This document shows positions 36,067-44,822 of a stretch of 64,000 nucleotides of DNA, in pieces; within the stretch, counting starts at the first letter, position 1, and each line of letters begins with the position of its first letter. Below the pieces are notes generated by a model. The model did not search any database and was not told the origin of the DNA. It saw nothing but the letters and a program-made list of their open reading frames with translations. Origin of the DNA: Arthrobacter psychrolactophilus. Its GTDB lineage: Bacteria > Actinomycetota > Actinomycetes > Actinomycetales > Micrococcaceae. Position numbers and translations under genes: made by a program. The stretch covers positions 124,001 to 188,000 of the forward strand of contig NZ_QJVC01000003.1 of NCBI RefSeq assembly GCF_003219795.1, in the 5' to 3' direction.

Positions 36067-36369
36067 TCAATTGCCCAGTCGGCGAGCCGAACGGGCTTGT
36101 TGGCGTGACGTACGTAGTCTACGCAACCGTTTGACCAGCATCGGATCATGGGCCATTGCCGCATCCGTGTCGATCAAGGCGTTGAGCACCTGATAGTAGT
36201 GGGTTGCGGAGAGATTAAACGTGTCGCGGATGGCTTGTTCCTTGGCGCCAGCGTACTTCCACCACTGCCGTTCCAGCTCAAGCATCTGCGCAGCGCGGGG
36301 GTCAAGCCCATCCGCGGGTGCCGTGGCGTCATCCGCAGGGACGTGTCCATGCTGGACTACTTCAACCAC
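36067..36369 (-). CDS. DUF3263 domain protein
   Basis: A 100-residue protein with LERQWWKYAGAKEQAIRDTF, SATHYYQVLNALID and DPMLVKRLRRLRTSRQQARSARRLG, the DUF3263 signature. The pattern suggests a helix-turn-helix, and DNA binding is likely but unproven. I start at GTG 36369, seven bases after GGAAAGGG; the frame is open much further upstream. It is upstream of the LytR_C gene on the same strand. Confidence 0.85.
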   Translation of the reverse strand: MVEVVQHGHVPADDATAPADGLDPRAAQMLELERQWWKYAGAKEQAIRDTFNLSATHYYQVLNALIDTDAAMAHDPMLVKRLRRLRTSRQQARSARRLGN

Positions 36370-36529
36370 AACGCACCCTTTCCGTATAACCTTTTGCCCA
36401 GCCATAATCCATGGCCTGTTAATCCCATAATATGCGCCATAGACAGCAATGTCATGTGAGTAGCTGTGGATGGGCACCCCGCTAGCCCCAGCTGTGGAGG
36501 AATGAAACAACGCTCAGCGATAGCTCACA

Positions 36530-37297
36530 ATGGACAGTATGGATAGCGCACCCAGCCTCTTTGACCTCCCCGCCCCTGCCCCCTGGAGCGAAGCCCAACT
36601 CCGCGCGCTCGACACCCTCCACACCGCTCCCCTGACGCTCATGACTCCCGATTGGGCCGCCGTTCTCGCGCCCCAGGAGCAGACCCTGAAGCGTTTGGGG
36701 GCCATGTTGGCCGCCGAGTACGACGGCGGAACTCGCTTCCTGCCCCACCCCACCCAGGTGCTGCGCGTCTTGGGCACGCCGTTGGCCGAGGTCAAGGTCT
36801 TGATTGTGGGTCAGGACCCGTATCCCACACCGGGGCATTCGGTGGGCTTGTCCTTTTCCGTCGACAGGAAAACCCGTCCACTCCCCCGCAGCTTGAACAA
36901 CATTTACAAAGAACTCAGCTCGGATCTGGGGATCCCGCCGGCCCGGCACGGGGACCTGAGCAGCTGGGCCGAGCAGGGCGTTTTCCTCCTGAACCGAGTG
37001 CTCACGGTGGCGCCGGGAGCGGCAGGCTCGCATCGCCGTCGTGGTTGGGAAGAGGTGAGCGATACCATCATCGCGGCGCTGGTAGCCAGGGACAAGCCAC
37101 TCGTGAGCGTCCTGTGGGGCAAGGACGCCCAAAATTTGGCCCCTATGTTGGCGGGAACGGCCGTGATTGAATCGGCCCATCCCAGCCCTTTGTCGGCATC
37201 GCGGGGCTTCTTCGGCTCCAAACCCTTCAGCCGCGTGAATGCGCTGCTGGCGGAACAGGGAGCGAGCCCCATCAACTGGGCGCTGCCCATGAACTAA
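36530..37297 (+). CDS. ung: Uracil-DNA glycosylase
   Basis: A 255-residue family 1 UNG. The water-activating loop GQDPYPTPGHSVGLSFSV and the Leu-intercalation motif HPSPLSASRGFFG are intact, as is VLLNRVLTV in the form VFLLNRVLTV. It removes uracil from DNA at the start of base-excision repair. An ATG three codons in (36539) could also serve. Monocistronic or co-transcribed with the siderophore gene downstream. Confidence 0.95.
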   Translation: MDSMDSAPSLFDLPAPAPWSEAQLRALDTLHTAPLTLMTPDWAAVLAPQEQTLKRLGAMLAAEYDGGTRFLPHPTQVLRVLGTPLAEVKVLIVGQDPYPTPGHSVGLSFSVDRKTRPLPRSLNNIYKELSSDLGIPPARHGDLSSWAEQGVFLLNRVLTVAPGAAGSHRRRGWEEVSDTIIAALVARDKPLVSVLWGKDAQNLAPMLAGTAVIESAHPSPLSASRGFFGSKPFSRVNALLAEQGASPINWALPMN

Positions 37298-37302
37298 ACT
37301 TT

Positions 37303-37316
37303 TTAGGAGAACCTAA
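37303..37316. promoter_or_regulatory. Candidate IdeR (iron) box
   Basis: TTAGG - four bases - CCTAA, a perfect short palindrome, 58 bases upstream of the siderophore-interacting protein start. It agrees with the outer arms of the IdeR/DtxR consensus (TTAGGTTAGSCTAACCTAA) but with a shorter centre. The regulator gene is at 23029. Confidence 0.5.
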
Positions 37317-37373
37317 CTAGGCGCGCCCGACGCGTCCACCACGCTGGGCAAGTGCCCTCTTGAGGAGCTTTTT

Positions 37374-38228
37374 GTGACAACCGCAGACGCCGTTCCCGCT
37401 CAACGGGCGGCCCGTCCTCCCCGTCCCCGCATTCAGTTCAACCTGCAGGTACTGCGCACGGAACGACTGAGCCCGCACATGGTCCGCATCGTTGCCGGCG
37501 GCCCGGATCTGGCGAAGTTTGTCGCCAAGGACGCCACCGATATGTACGTCAAGATCAACTTCCTGCAGCCCGGCGTGGAGTATGCGGAGCCGGTCGACGT
37601 CTTCGACATCCGCGACACCATGCCGCGCGAGCTCTGGCCCGTCACCCGCACCTACACGGTTCGCTGGGTCAATGTGGCCGAGCAAGAGATCGCGATCGAC
37701 TTTGTTGTTCATGGCGACACCGGCCTGGCCGGTCCTTGGGCGGCTGCGGCGGTTCCCGGCGATCGCATCATCTTCACCGGCCCCGGCGGCGCCTACACGC
37801 CCAATCCGGAGGCCGATTGGCACCTCTTTGCCGGAGATGAGGCGGCCCTGCCAGCCATCGCCGCCGCGCTGGAGTTCCTGCCTGCCGAGGCCATCGGCCA
37901 TGCCTACCTCGAGGTCGATACGGCGGCAGAGATTCAGCCCATCAACAAGCCCGACGGCGTGGAACTCACCTGGGTTTTCCGCAACGGAGCAATGCCCGAT
38001 CAAAGCACCGCCCTTCTGGACGCTGTCAGCAATGGCCCGTGGCTCGAGGGAACGGTTCATGCCTTTGTGCACGGCGAACGCGAATACATGAAGGGCCTGC
38101 GCGATCTGCTGCTCAAGCAGCGCGGTCTGGATCGTTCCCAGCTCTCCCTCTCGGGGTACTGGGCCTACGGCCGCACGGAAGATAACTTCCAGGCCGAAAA
38201 GAAGGAACCCATTGGGATCATCTTGTAG
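37374..38228 (+). CDS. Siderophore-interacting protein (ferric-siderophore reductase)
   Basis: A 284-residue flavin reductase of the ViuB/SIP family. The FAD-binding part has TRTYTVRWV (RxYT motif) and DFVVHGDTGLAGPWA, and the C-terminal NAD(P)H part has FAGDEAALPAIAAALE and SLSGYWAYGRTEDNFQAEK. It reduces iron in imported siderophores in the cytoplasm. GTG start after GAGGAG. A candidate IdeR box lies upstream, consistent with iron control. Confidence 0.92.
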   Translation: MTTADAVPAQRAARPPRPRIQFNLQVLRTERLSPHMVRIVAGGPDLAKFVAKDATDMYVKINFLQPGVEYAEPVDVFDIRDTMPRELWPVTRTYTVRWVNVAEQEIAIDFVVHGDTGLAGPWAAAAVPGDRIIFTGPGGAYTPNPEADWHLFAGDEAALPAIAAALEFLPAEAIGHAYLEVDTAAEIQPINKPDGVELTWVFRNGAMPDQSTALLDAVSNGPWLEGTVHAFVHGEREYMKGLRDLLLKQRGLDRSQLSLSGYWAYGRTEDNFQAEKKEPIGIIL

Positions 38229-38253
38229 TTCACTCCCTCTTAATTCGGAGCAA

Positions 38254-38302
38254 AACAAAAGCCCAGATCAGGGGAACATACCGCCTGATCTGGGCTTTTG
38301 TT
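38254..38302. terminator. Bidirectional rho-independent terminator
   Basis: AACAAAAGCCCAGATCAGG with its complement forms a 19-base stem around an 11-base loop, with A- and T-tracts on the two ends. It serves the convergent siderophore and ThrE-type genes. Confidence 0.9.
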
Positions 38303-38314
38303 GTCCTGCACCGA

Positions 38315-39784
38315 CTAACGGCGGCGGTTGCGGCGCCGATCCTTTTGGCCATTGCTGCGTGTGAACGGCCGGGCGATGTTGTCGCCGAGGACCACACCGG
38401 CGGCCACCGCCAAGATAATGATGAGCGCATTGAAGATACCCACGGCACCGCTGACCGAGTCGTCGGGCGTCAACGTCATAACAAACATGGCCCGGAAAAT
38501 CGACAGACCCACGAGCAAGAAGATGATCGATGGAACGGCCACCACGAGTTGGGGCGCACCCAACCGCAGAGCAATAATACGTGCCAAGATGCCAACCACG
38601 ACGGCAGCAATGGCCGGCGCAAAGCGGTTACCCAGACCGATTTCCATGCCGTAGTAAAACGCTAGGTAACCAGCCAAGGCCACGGCCATGGTGGGCAGTA
38701 GGAGCTTTATGGCGGTTTGTTCCGCGATACAAATCGCCACGGTGGAGATCGCAACAAGAATCAACACAAGATAGAGCGGCCTGGTCCCCGTGATGGGCTC
38801 GGCCACCTCGAGCCAATCGGCACCGGCCATCGAGCTCATGACCAGGGCCACCGCGATGCCCGAGACAATAGCGCCAAAGCTGAGGAAGGCCGACAGGAAG
38901 CGTCCAGCTGCCGTCACGGGGAACCCGTTGATCGCATCCTGCACCGCGGAGACGAGTCTCCCCGATGGCAGCATGAGCAGGATGCCACCGGCCACCACCA
39001 CGGAGGGGCTCAGGGCAAGGTTCGCCATGAAGCAGAGCAGTGCCACGATCGTGACGATAAAGGAGCTGATGGCGGTCACGAAGAAGTCCGGCACTCGCCA
39101 TTTACCGAGAACTCTGGCGACCTGACCAGCCAGCAGAATCGTCAGCAAGGCCACCGCCATGCCCAACAGCGTGCCACCGATGACGCCAACAACAGCCGCG
39201 GCAAAGATCGCCTCGGCCAGGGAGACCATCCACCGGGGGAAGGGCTTGGGCTTTTTGACGATGACCTCGAGACGGCGGGTTGCCTCATCACGAGTCACAC
39301 CACCGCTGGCAATATCTGTCACGAGTTCGTGGATCGCCACTAGACCTGCGTAGTTGTTGGTCCAGGACCGCACAACACGCAGGAGCGTGATGGGAACCGC
39401 GTCCCGGGGCGCGTAGTTGATGATGACCGACTGGTTCGTGATGTCGACCTCGATATTGCGCAAGCCCAGGGCCGCCGTGACGGCGATGATGCTTGTTTCC
39501 ACTTCGAGGGCGCCCGCCCCATACCGGAACATGGTCTCGGCTAGGCGCAGGGCAAAGTCGATGGTCTTGCGGGCAGACTCCTCGGCTTTCCCCACCTGAA
39601 TGGTGAAATTAGCGTACGGACTGCCCGCTAGGCGATCCACAATATTCATGGGTGCCGTGGGCGGCGCCTCGCCTTGAACGAGTTTGCGCAGCACGCTGCG
39701 AGCGGCCTTGTTGGGGCGTCCGGGAGCAACGATGGGGATCATGCCCACGTCGTCATAGTTCCGGCTACCGGGATTGTTAGTCAT
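38315..39784 (-). CDS. Threonine/serine exporter family protein (ThrE-like)
   Basis: A 489-residue protein. The N-terminal half is the DUF1212 soluble domain (ESARKTIDFALRLAETMFRYGAGALEVE) and helices; the C-terminal half is DUF3815. About ten membrane segments are visible. ThrE of Corynebacterium exports threonine and serine; this is family knowledge. I start at the ATG at 39784, after AGGGAG. The open frame extends 51 codons upstream with one more ATG at 39841. Its last residues are Arg-rich (DRRRNRRR). Confidence 0.88.
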   Translation of the reverse strand: MTNNPGSRNYDDVGMIPIVAPGRPNKAARSVLRKLVQGEAPPTAPMNIVDRLAGSPYANFTIQVGKAEESARKTIDFALRLAETMFRYGAGALEVETSIIAVTAALGLRNIEVDITNQSVIINYAPRDAVPITLLRVVRSWTNNYAGLVAIHELVTDIASGGVTRDEATRRLEVIVKKPKPFPRWMVSLAEAIFAAAVVGVIGGTLLGMAVALLTILLAGQVARVLGKWRVPDFFVTAISSFIVTIVALLCFMANLALSPSVVVAGGILLMLPSGRLVSAVQDAINGFPVTAAGRFLSAFLSFGAIVSGIAVALVMSSMAGADWLEVAEPITGTRPLYLVLILVAISTVAICIAEQTAIKLLLPTMAVALAGYLAFYYGMEIGLGNRFAPAIAAVVVGILARIIALRLGAPQLVVAVPSIIFLLVGLSIFRAMFVMTLTPDDSVSGAVGIFNALIIILAVAAGVVLGDNIARPFTRSNGQKDRRRNRRR

Positions 39785-39867
39785 TCTGCTCCCTGCGGCC
39801 GTGTCCGGCGGTATAGACGGCAGGATCTGCTGCTGTTCCATGCCGTTGAACCGTGCCCTTGAATTTC

Positions 39868-40941
39868 TTAGTAAAACTGCTTTCCGGTGCGGCGTGTGTA
39901 CAGCTGACGGAATACCCGTTCGCCGGCCAGTGTCCACAATTTATACCGCATGGGGCTGAGCACCAGATCGTAGCAACCTACAAAATCGGTGACCGTCTTG
40001 GAGAAGCTGGTCTTGAACAGACCCAGTCCGTGGTGCGGGTGCGTGGGGTCCTTGAGCCGGTCCGAGGGCGGGGTGCCACAGAAGTCGTACTCTTGGGCTC
40101 CCAATTCCTTCATGTCGTTGATGGCTACCCACTGCACCAGATGCGAGTCACCGTACTGGTTTCGCTTCTGCAGCGAGCCGCCATCCTTGTAGGTCGCCTT
40201 AGCGCCGTAGTTGATGACGAACGCGCCAACGGAGGCCACACCGTCTTCGAAGACAAAGTAAAAGCGGCCCTGGCCACGCGAGGTGAACTCGGTCCAGAAC
40301 TGACGGTAGTAGTCAAAGTCACGGGCGGTGGCGTTGGACTTGGCCGTGATGGTGCCCACCATGAGCTCGTACATGGTCTTCATGGTCTCTTCCGTGGGAT
40401 CCATGCGGACCACCTCGACTTCTTCACGGATCGCGCGACGGACCGCGTTGCGGCCACGTGAATGCAGCTTGCGCAGCAATTCGTTCGATTCCATGGAGAT
40501 ATCCAACAGCGCCGTGTTGTCATTGGGCTGCAGATCCGGGACCTTGACGAGTCCGGCACCGAGGAGCACCGCGTGGGCCTCGTCCGAGGACACGATGTCC
40601 GGTTCAATCTTGGCGGCAAAGACGTTGAGTTTGGCGCGCTTGGCGAAGCTCCGCAAGGCCGCCAACATGGGCGGAATCTGAGCTACATCGCTGACGTCCG
40701 GTCCCTTGATGAGGTACCAAAACTTGCCAAGAATGGGGAACGACTTCTGCAAGACCAGGTTATAGCTTGTGAAGTCAGGACCCTCGAAAGCCACGAACTG
40801 GGTGTCCCAGCCATAGTTTTTCTTGACGGCCGCAAAGGCAGCGGATTGCAGCAGATTGCCACCGTTGGGGTTGGCCGTAACCAGCGTGTCCCACTGATCA
40901 ATTTCGGCAGCAGTGGCAAATCGGGCGGTAAATTCTGACAA
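39868..40941 (-). CDS. FemAB-family peptidoglycan bridge aminoacyltransferase
   Basis: A 357-residue GNAT-fold ligase that adds amino acids from tRNA to peptidoglycan precursors in the family. Marks are WDTLVTANPNGGNLLQS, FGKFWYLIKGPD-like (GKFWYLIKGPDVSD), RRAIREEVEVVR, YYRQFWTEFTSRGQGRFYFVFEDG, VQWVAINDMKELG and GLGLFKTSF. TTG 40941 has GAGGGT five bases upstream; longer frames reach the repeat at 41023 and look untranslated. It is followed on the same strand by the ThrE-like gene. Confidence 0.87.
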   Translation of the reverse strand: MSEFTARFATAAEIDQWDTLVTANPNGGNLLQSAAFAAVKKNYGWDTQFVAFEGPDFTSYNLVLQKSFPILGKFWYLIKGPDVSDVAQIPPMLAALRSFAKRAKLNVFAAKIEPDIVSSDEAHAVLLGAGLVKVPDLQPNDNTALLDISMESNELLRKLHSRGRNAVRRAIREEVEVVRMDPTEETMKTMYELMVGTITAKSNATARDFDYYRQFWTEFTSRGQGRFYFVFEDGVASVGAFVINYGAKATYKDGGSLQKRNQYGDSHLVQWVAINDMKELGAQEYDFCGTPPSDRLKDPTHPHHGLGLFKTSFSKTVTDFVGCYDLVLSPMRYKLWTLAGERVFRQLYTRRTGKQFY

Positions 40942-41022
40942 GAGACCCTCAATTACGTTGGCAGTTATTCGCTTCCGCAAGTCTACCGGGCAACGCCGAT
41001 AGCTCGGCTCCTTCCCGTTTTC

Positions 41023-41099
41023 GCCATAGTTGGGAATTCTCGCCACAGCTGGGCATTCTCGCGATAGCTCGGCCTATAGCGAGAATGCCTAACTATGGC
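41023..41099. repeat. Cluster of 19-base repeats, three direct and one inverted
   Basis: GCCATAGTTGGGAATTCTC (41023), GCCACAGCTGGGCATTCTC (41042) and a partial GCGATAGCTCGG (41061) follow at exact 19-base intervals, and GAGAATGCCTAACTATGGC (41081-41099) is the inverted form. A related GCCGATAGCTCGG lies at 40995. The enoyl-CoA hydratase stop codon falls within the last unit. The origin is unknown; it resembles a small mobile palindromic repeat. Confidence 0.8.
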
Positions 41100-41887
41100 A
41101 TTTCCTGAGGGTGGGGGCGGAGCCAGCTAAATCGGGGCGTTTCCTTGGCCAAGAAGGCCGCCACACCGATCGCGGCGTCCTCGCTCACCACCATTTGCCG
41201 CTGCCAATAGGCGCTGAGCTCGGCCACGTCGTGTGATTCGGCGCTGATGGCGTTGATCAGGGCTTTATGTCCCTGCGTGGAGAACTGCGAGCGCTCTGAA
41301 AGGTGGAGCGCGAAGGCGTGAACCGTATCCCAGAAGGTGTGGGTTTCCAGGACCTTAGTGGCGAGGCCGAGGCGCAGGGCTTCGGGTGCGTCGATGAAGT
41401 CGCCGCTGAACAACAGGTACTTGGCCGTGGCCGGGCCTACGAGTTCCACGAGGCGCTTGATGCCAGAGAGCGGGTACACGATTCCGATCTTGGCGGGGGT
41501 GATGCCGTATACGGCGCGTTCGGAGGCGAGGCGGATGTCGCAGGCGCCGGCGATCTGCCATCCGCCGCCCACACAATAGCCGTCGATGGCTGCGATGGTG
41601 GGTTTGCGGAAGCGGGCTAGGGCGTTCTCGGCGATGGTGATGTCGCCGCCGTCGTGCTGTCCCGTGGCGGGGTCGTGCAGGATCCTTTCCACAGATGCAA
41701 TGTCGGCTCCGGCGGAAAAGTGTTCCCCGGCCCCGCGCACCACGACGATCTTGACGGCGTCGTCGGCGTCGAGCCGTTCCAGTAGCTCCTGAAATTGCTG
41801 CCACATCTCCTGCGTGATGGCGTTGCGCATCCGGGGATTGTCCATGATGAGCGTGGCCACCGGTCCGGACTGTTCAATTCGCAGCAT
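41093..41887 (-). CDS. Enoyl-CoA hydratase/isomerase family protein
   Basis: A 264-residue crotonase-fold enzyme. The oxyanion-hole segments GAGEHFSAGADI and AIDGYCVGGGWQIAGACD are present. The Glu of the hydratase pair is not clearly identifiable by eye. It follows CaiB-like and aldehyde dehydrogenase genes on the same strand, 34 bases after the CoA-transferase stop. A role in carnitine-like or fatty-acyl catabolism is inference. Confidence 0.85.
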   Translation of the reverse strand: MLRIEQSGPVATLIMDNPRMRNAITQEMWQQFQELLERLDADDAVKIVVVRGAGEHFSAGADIASVERILHDPATGQHDGGDITIAENALARFRKPTIAAIDGYCVGGGWQIAGACDIRLASERAVYGITPAKIGIVYPLSGIKRLVELVGPATAKYLLFSGDFIDAPEALRLGLATKVLETHTFWDTVHAFALHLSERSQFSTQGHKALINAISAESHDVAELSAYWQRQMVVSEDAAIGVAAFLAKETPRFSWLRPHPQEMP

Positions 41888-41920
41888 CTCTACCCTCTCG
41901 TGGTCCTCCGGCCATGGTAC

Positions 41921-43141
41921 TCATGCGGGCGGAGGCGGCGCGGCCAACACGATCCCGGCGTCTACTAACCCGGCGATTTGTTCCTCGCTGAGCGCGAGCC
42001 CCCGCAGCACCTCGAGCGTGTCCTCCCCCAACGACGGCGGGGCCTTGCGGATGCGCGGAGCCTGCCGGTTCACCGAGATGGGACCCCGAACCAGCGGCAG
42101 TGCCGAACCATCGGCCCGCTGTACCGTCTCCACCATGGCGAGCGAGCGCACTTGTTCGTCGGCAAACACCTGCGCGTAGTTGTAGATGGGCCCGGACGGA
42201 ATGGCTGCGGCACGCAGTAGCGGCAGCCAGGCCTCGGCGGTGCGCTCGCCCAGCAGGGCCTCGAGCTCATCCTTCAAGGCAGCCTCGTTGGCATGGCGGA
42301 GCTTGCCCGTGGCGTATTCGGGCCGCTCCACGAGTTCCGGCGCACCGAGTAGCCCGCACAGTTGCTGCCATTGTTTCTCGTTGCCCACGGCAATAATGAG
42401 TGGAATGTCGGCCGTGGCAAATACTCCGTACGGCGTCAGCGCGGGATGAGTATTGCCCTGCGGCACCGGCACCTCCCCCGTGCTGAGGTAGCGCTGACTT
42501 TGGAAGGCGCCCAGCGCGAGCCCGGTCTCCAGCAGCGAGGTCGACACCTCCAACCCCTCCCCGCTGCGCCCCCTCGCCACGAGCGCCGCCGCGATCCCCA
42601 GCGCCGTATTGATCCCGGCCACCATGTCCACGATCGGCACCCCCACCCGGCACATCCCGGCCACGTCGGGCCCGGTCACCGACATCAGCCCGCTCATGCC
42701 CTGCGCCACCTGATCCAGCCCCGGCGCCTGCGCGAGCGGCCCGGTCACGCCAAATCCGCTCACCGAGGCGAGGATCAGCTCCGGCTTGGCGGCCCGCAGC
42801 TCATCCGGGTCCAGCCCCATCGTGGCCAGTACGCCGGGGCGAAAGTTTTCAAGTACGACGTCGGCACTCATCGCCAGCTGCCACAGCAGTTCCCTGCCTG
42901 GCTGGCTATAGAAATCAACGGCGATGGATTCCTTCCCCCGATTACAGGAGTCAAAGTACAGGCTGTGCTCATCCTCGAAGGGCGGCCAGGCCCGGCTGGA
43001 GTCCCCTCCCTTGATGTTCTCGGCTTTGATGACGGTGGCTCCGAGGTCAGAGAGTAACGCCGCGGCGTAGGGGCCCGCGAGCGCCCGGCTCAGATCCAGG
43101 ATCCGGGTCCCTGCTAGGGGCAGCGTGGCGTCCTTATCCAT
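41921..43141 (-). CDS. CaiB/BaiF family CoA-transferase
   Basis: A 406-residue family III CoA-transferase. Signatures are RILDLSRALAGPYAAALLSDLGATVIKAE, SCNRGKESIAVD, VVLENFRPGVLATMGLD and SVSGFGVTGP. The start is the ATG at 43141, which overlaps the end of the dehydrogenase gene by eight bases; the upstream open frame (36 codons) lies inside that gene. Substrate unknown: carnitine, bile acid and oxalate relatives share this fold. Confidence 0.9.
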   Translation of the reverse strand: MDKDATLPLAGTRILDLSRALAGPYAAALLSDLGATVIKAENIKGGDSSRAWPPFEDEHSLYFDSCNRGKESIAVDFYSQPGRELLWQLAMSADVVLENFRPGVLATMGLDPDELRAAKPELILASVSGFGVTGPLAQAPGLDQVAQGMSGLMSVTGPDVAGMCRVGVPIVDMVAGINTALGIAAALVARGRSGEGLEVSTSLLETGLALGAFQSQRYLSTGEVPVPQGNTHPALTPYGVFATADIPLIIAVGNEKQWQQLCGLLGAPELVERPEYATGKLRHANEAALKDELEALLGERTAEAWLPLLRAAAIPSGPIYNYAQVFADEQVRSLAMVETVQRADGSALPLVRGPISVNRQAPRIRKAPPSLGEDTLEVLRGLALSEEQIAGLVDAGIVLAAPPPPA

Positions 43142-44654
43142 GGGCTGTTCCGCGCAGCCGCACGTTGATTTGTTTGGTTTGTGTGAATCCGGCCAGCATC
43201 CCCTCGAGGGAGACTTCCCGCCCCATGCCGCTTTGTTTGTACCCGCCATAGGACTGGCCCACCACCTGACCGCCGCCCTGATTGACCTGTACCCAGCCGG
43301 CCTCGATCTGATGGGCCGTATTCAGTGCGTCGTCGAGATTATGGCTCCAGACATAGGCCGCCAGACCGTAGTTGGAATCGTTGGCCATGCGAATGACCTC
43401 TGCCGTGTCCCGCCACGGAATAGCCACCAGCACGGGGCCGAAGATCTCCTCCCGCGACAGCCGGAAATCGTTCCGGCCCCCGCTAAAGACGGTGGGTAGA
43501 TGGTAGTAGCCCTCCGTCAACGCACCATCTATGGGTGCGTTTCCGCCCAGCACGGCCTTCATCCCTGCCGTGGCCCGCCCCTCGTCGAGGTAGTTATTGA
43601 TGGAGGCGTGTTGCTTGGCGTTGATGATGGCGCCCATATCGCTGGCCTCATCTAACGGGTCTCCCACACGGAGGGCGCCAAGTTTGGCACTGAGCCGCGT
43701 CAGCACGCCGTCGTAAATGTCTTGATGGAGGAAGAGTCGGGAACCGGCGGTACAGCTTTGACCCTGGCGCGTGAAGCGGGAGGCGAGCAGGAGACCGTCG
43801 AGGAGTTCGTCGTCGACCGCGTCAGGGAAGACGATGGAGGGATTCTTACCGCCGAGCTCGAGCGACATATGCGCCAGCCGCGCACCCGCCGTGGCCGCGA
43901 CCCCACGCCCCACCTCGGTGGAGCCCGTGAAGGAAACCTTGTCGACGCCGGGATGCTGGGCCAGTGCCTCACCGATCACGGAGCCACGCCCCGTCAGGGC
44001 ATTCACGACGCCGGGCGGCAGGTGTTTATTGCAGACCTCGGCCAGCAGCAAGATGGTGAGCGGGGCGTCGTCGGCGGCCTTCATGATGACCGTGTTGCCC
44101 GCGGCAAGGGCGGCCGGGACCTTGAAGGCGGCGATCATGAGGGGCGAATTCCACGGCAGAATCGCCGCGACCACGCCGAGGGGTTCGAGCCGCGTGTACT
44201 GCAGCTGGTTCTCGCCCGCCGGAAGCGTGGTGCCCTTGACCTCCCCGGCGATCCCGGCAAAGTACCGGAACAGGGCCACCATGGTGGTGGCCTCGGGCCG
44301 GGCCTGGGTGCGCAGGGCGTTGCCCGTATCCAGCGCGGTGAGCCGAGCAAATTCCTCGGCACGCGCCTCGAGCTCGTCGGCGATCGCCAGTAGGGCCTTG
44401 GAACGGCCCGTGAAATGCAGGGCCCGCCACGCAGGAAACGCTGCCCGGGCGGTCAACACAGCACGGTTCACATCCACCTCGGTGCCAGCCGGAACCCGGG
44501 CGATGACCCGCTCCCTGTGGGCCGGATTCTCCACCGTGCGCCACTGCCCCGAGAACGAACTCACCGGCTCCCCGTCGATCCACATGGGATGGTCACGCAC
44601 CTCCCAAGCAGGCACGCTCCCCTGACTGTAATTGCTGGGCAACTGCTCATTCAT
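43134..44654 (-). CDS. NAD-dependent aldehyde dehydrogenase
   Basis: A 506-residue aldehyde dehydrogenase. Marks: ILPWNSPLMIAAFKVPAALAAGNTVIMKA, SFTGSTEVGRGVAA, the catalytic Glu in ELGGKNPSIVF, and the catalytic Cys in RQGQSCTAGSRLF. QVNQGGGQVVGQSYGGYKQSGMGRE closes the cofactor fold. The pattern is of the betaine-aldehyde/aminobutyraldehyde type, but the substrate is not proved. It begins a three-gene strand-matched run with CaiB-like and crotonase genes. Confidence 0.93.
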   Translation of the reverse strand: MNEQLPSNYSQGSVPAWEVRDHPMWIDGEPVSSFSGQWRTVENPAHRERVIARVPAGTEVDVNRAVLTARAAFPAWRALHFTGRSKALLAIADELEARAEEFARLTALDTGNALRTQARPEATTMVALFRYFAGIAGEVKGTTLPAGENQLQYTRLEPLGVVAAILPWNSPLMIAAFKVPAALAAGNTVIMKAADDAPLTILLLAEVCNKHLPPGVVNALTGRGSVIGEALAQHPGVDKVSFTGSTEVGRGVAATAGARLAHMSLELGGKNPSIVFPDAVDDELLDGLLLASRFTRQGQSCTAGSRLFLHQDIYDGVLTRLSAKLGALRVGDPLDEASDMGAIINAKQHASINNYLDEGRATAGMKAVLGGNAPIDGALTEGYYHLPTVFSGGRNDFRLSREEIFGPVLVAIPWRDTAEVIRMANDSNYGLAAYVWSHNLDDALNTAHQIEAGWVQVNQGGGQVVGQSYGGYKQSGMGREVSLEGMLAGFTQTKQINVRLRGTAHG

Positions 44655-44822
44655 CGTTCAAGCCCCTTTGCTAGACGACTCCCCCAGCTCAACGACCGTG
44701 AACTAGGACGCCACATTGCGACGTGCCTCCACTGTCACACCAGCAAGCAGGCAACGCAAGGGCGCCCCGCGCAGGAACCACCCCGCGAGGAGTCGAATCC
44801 GCGCAGGGCCCGGCGCTCGCAG

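Noticed and set aside
44786-44806. tRNA T-arm-like GAGTCGAATCC stretch
   Set aside because: No acceptor, D-arm or anticodon arm can be folded around it.
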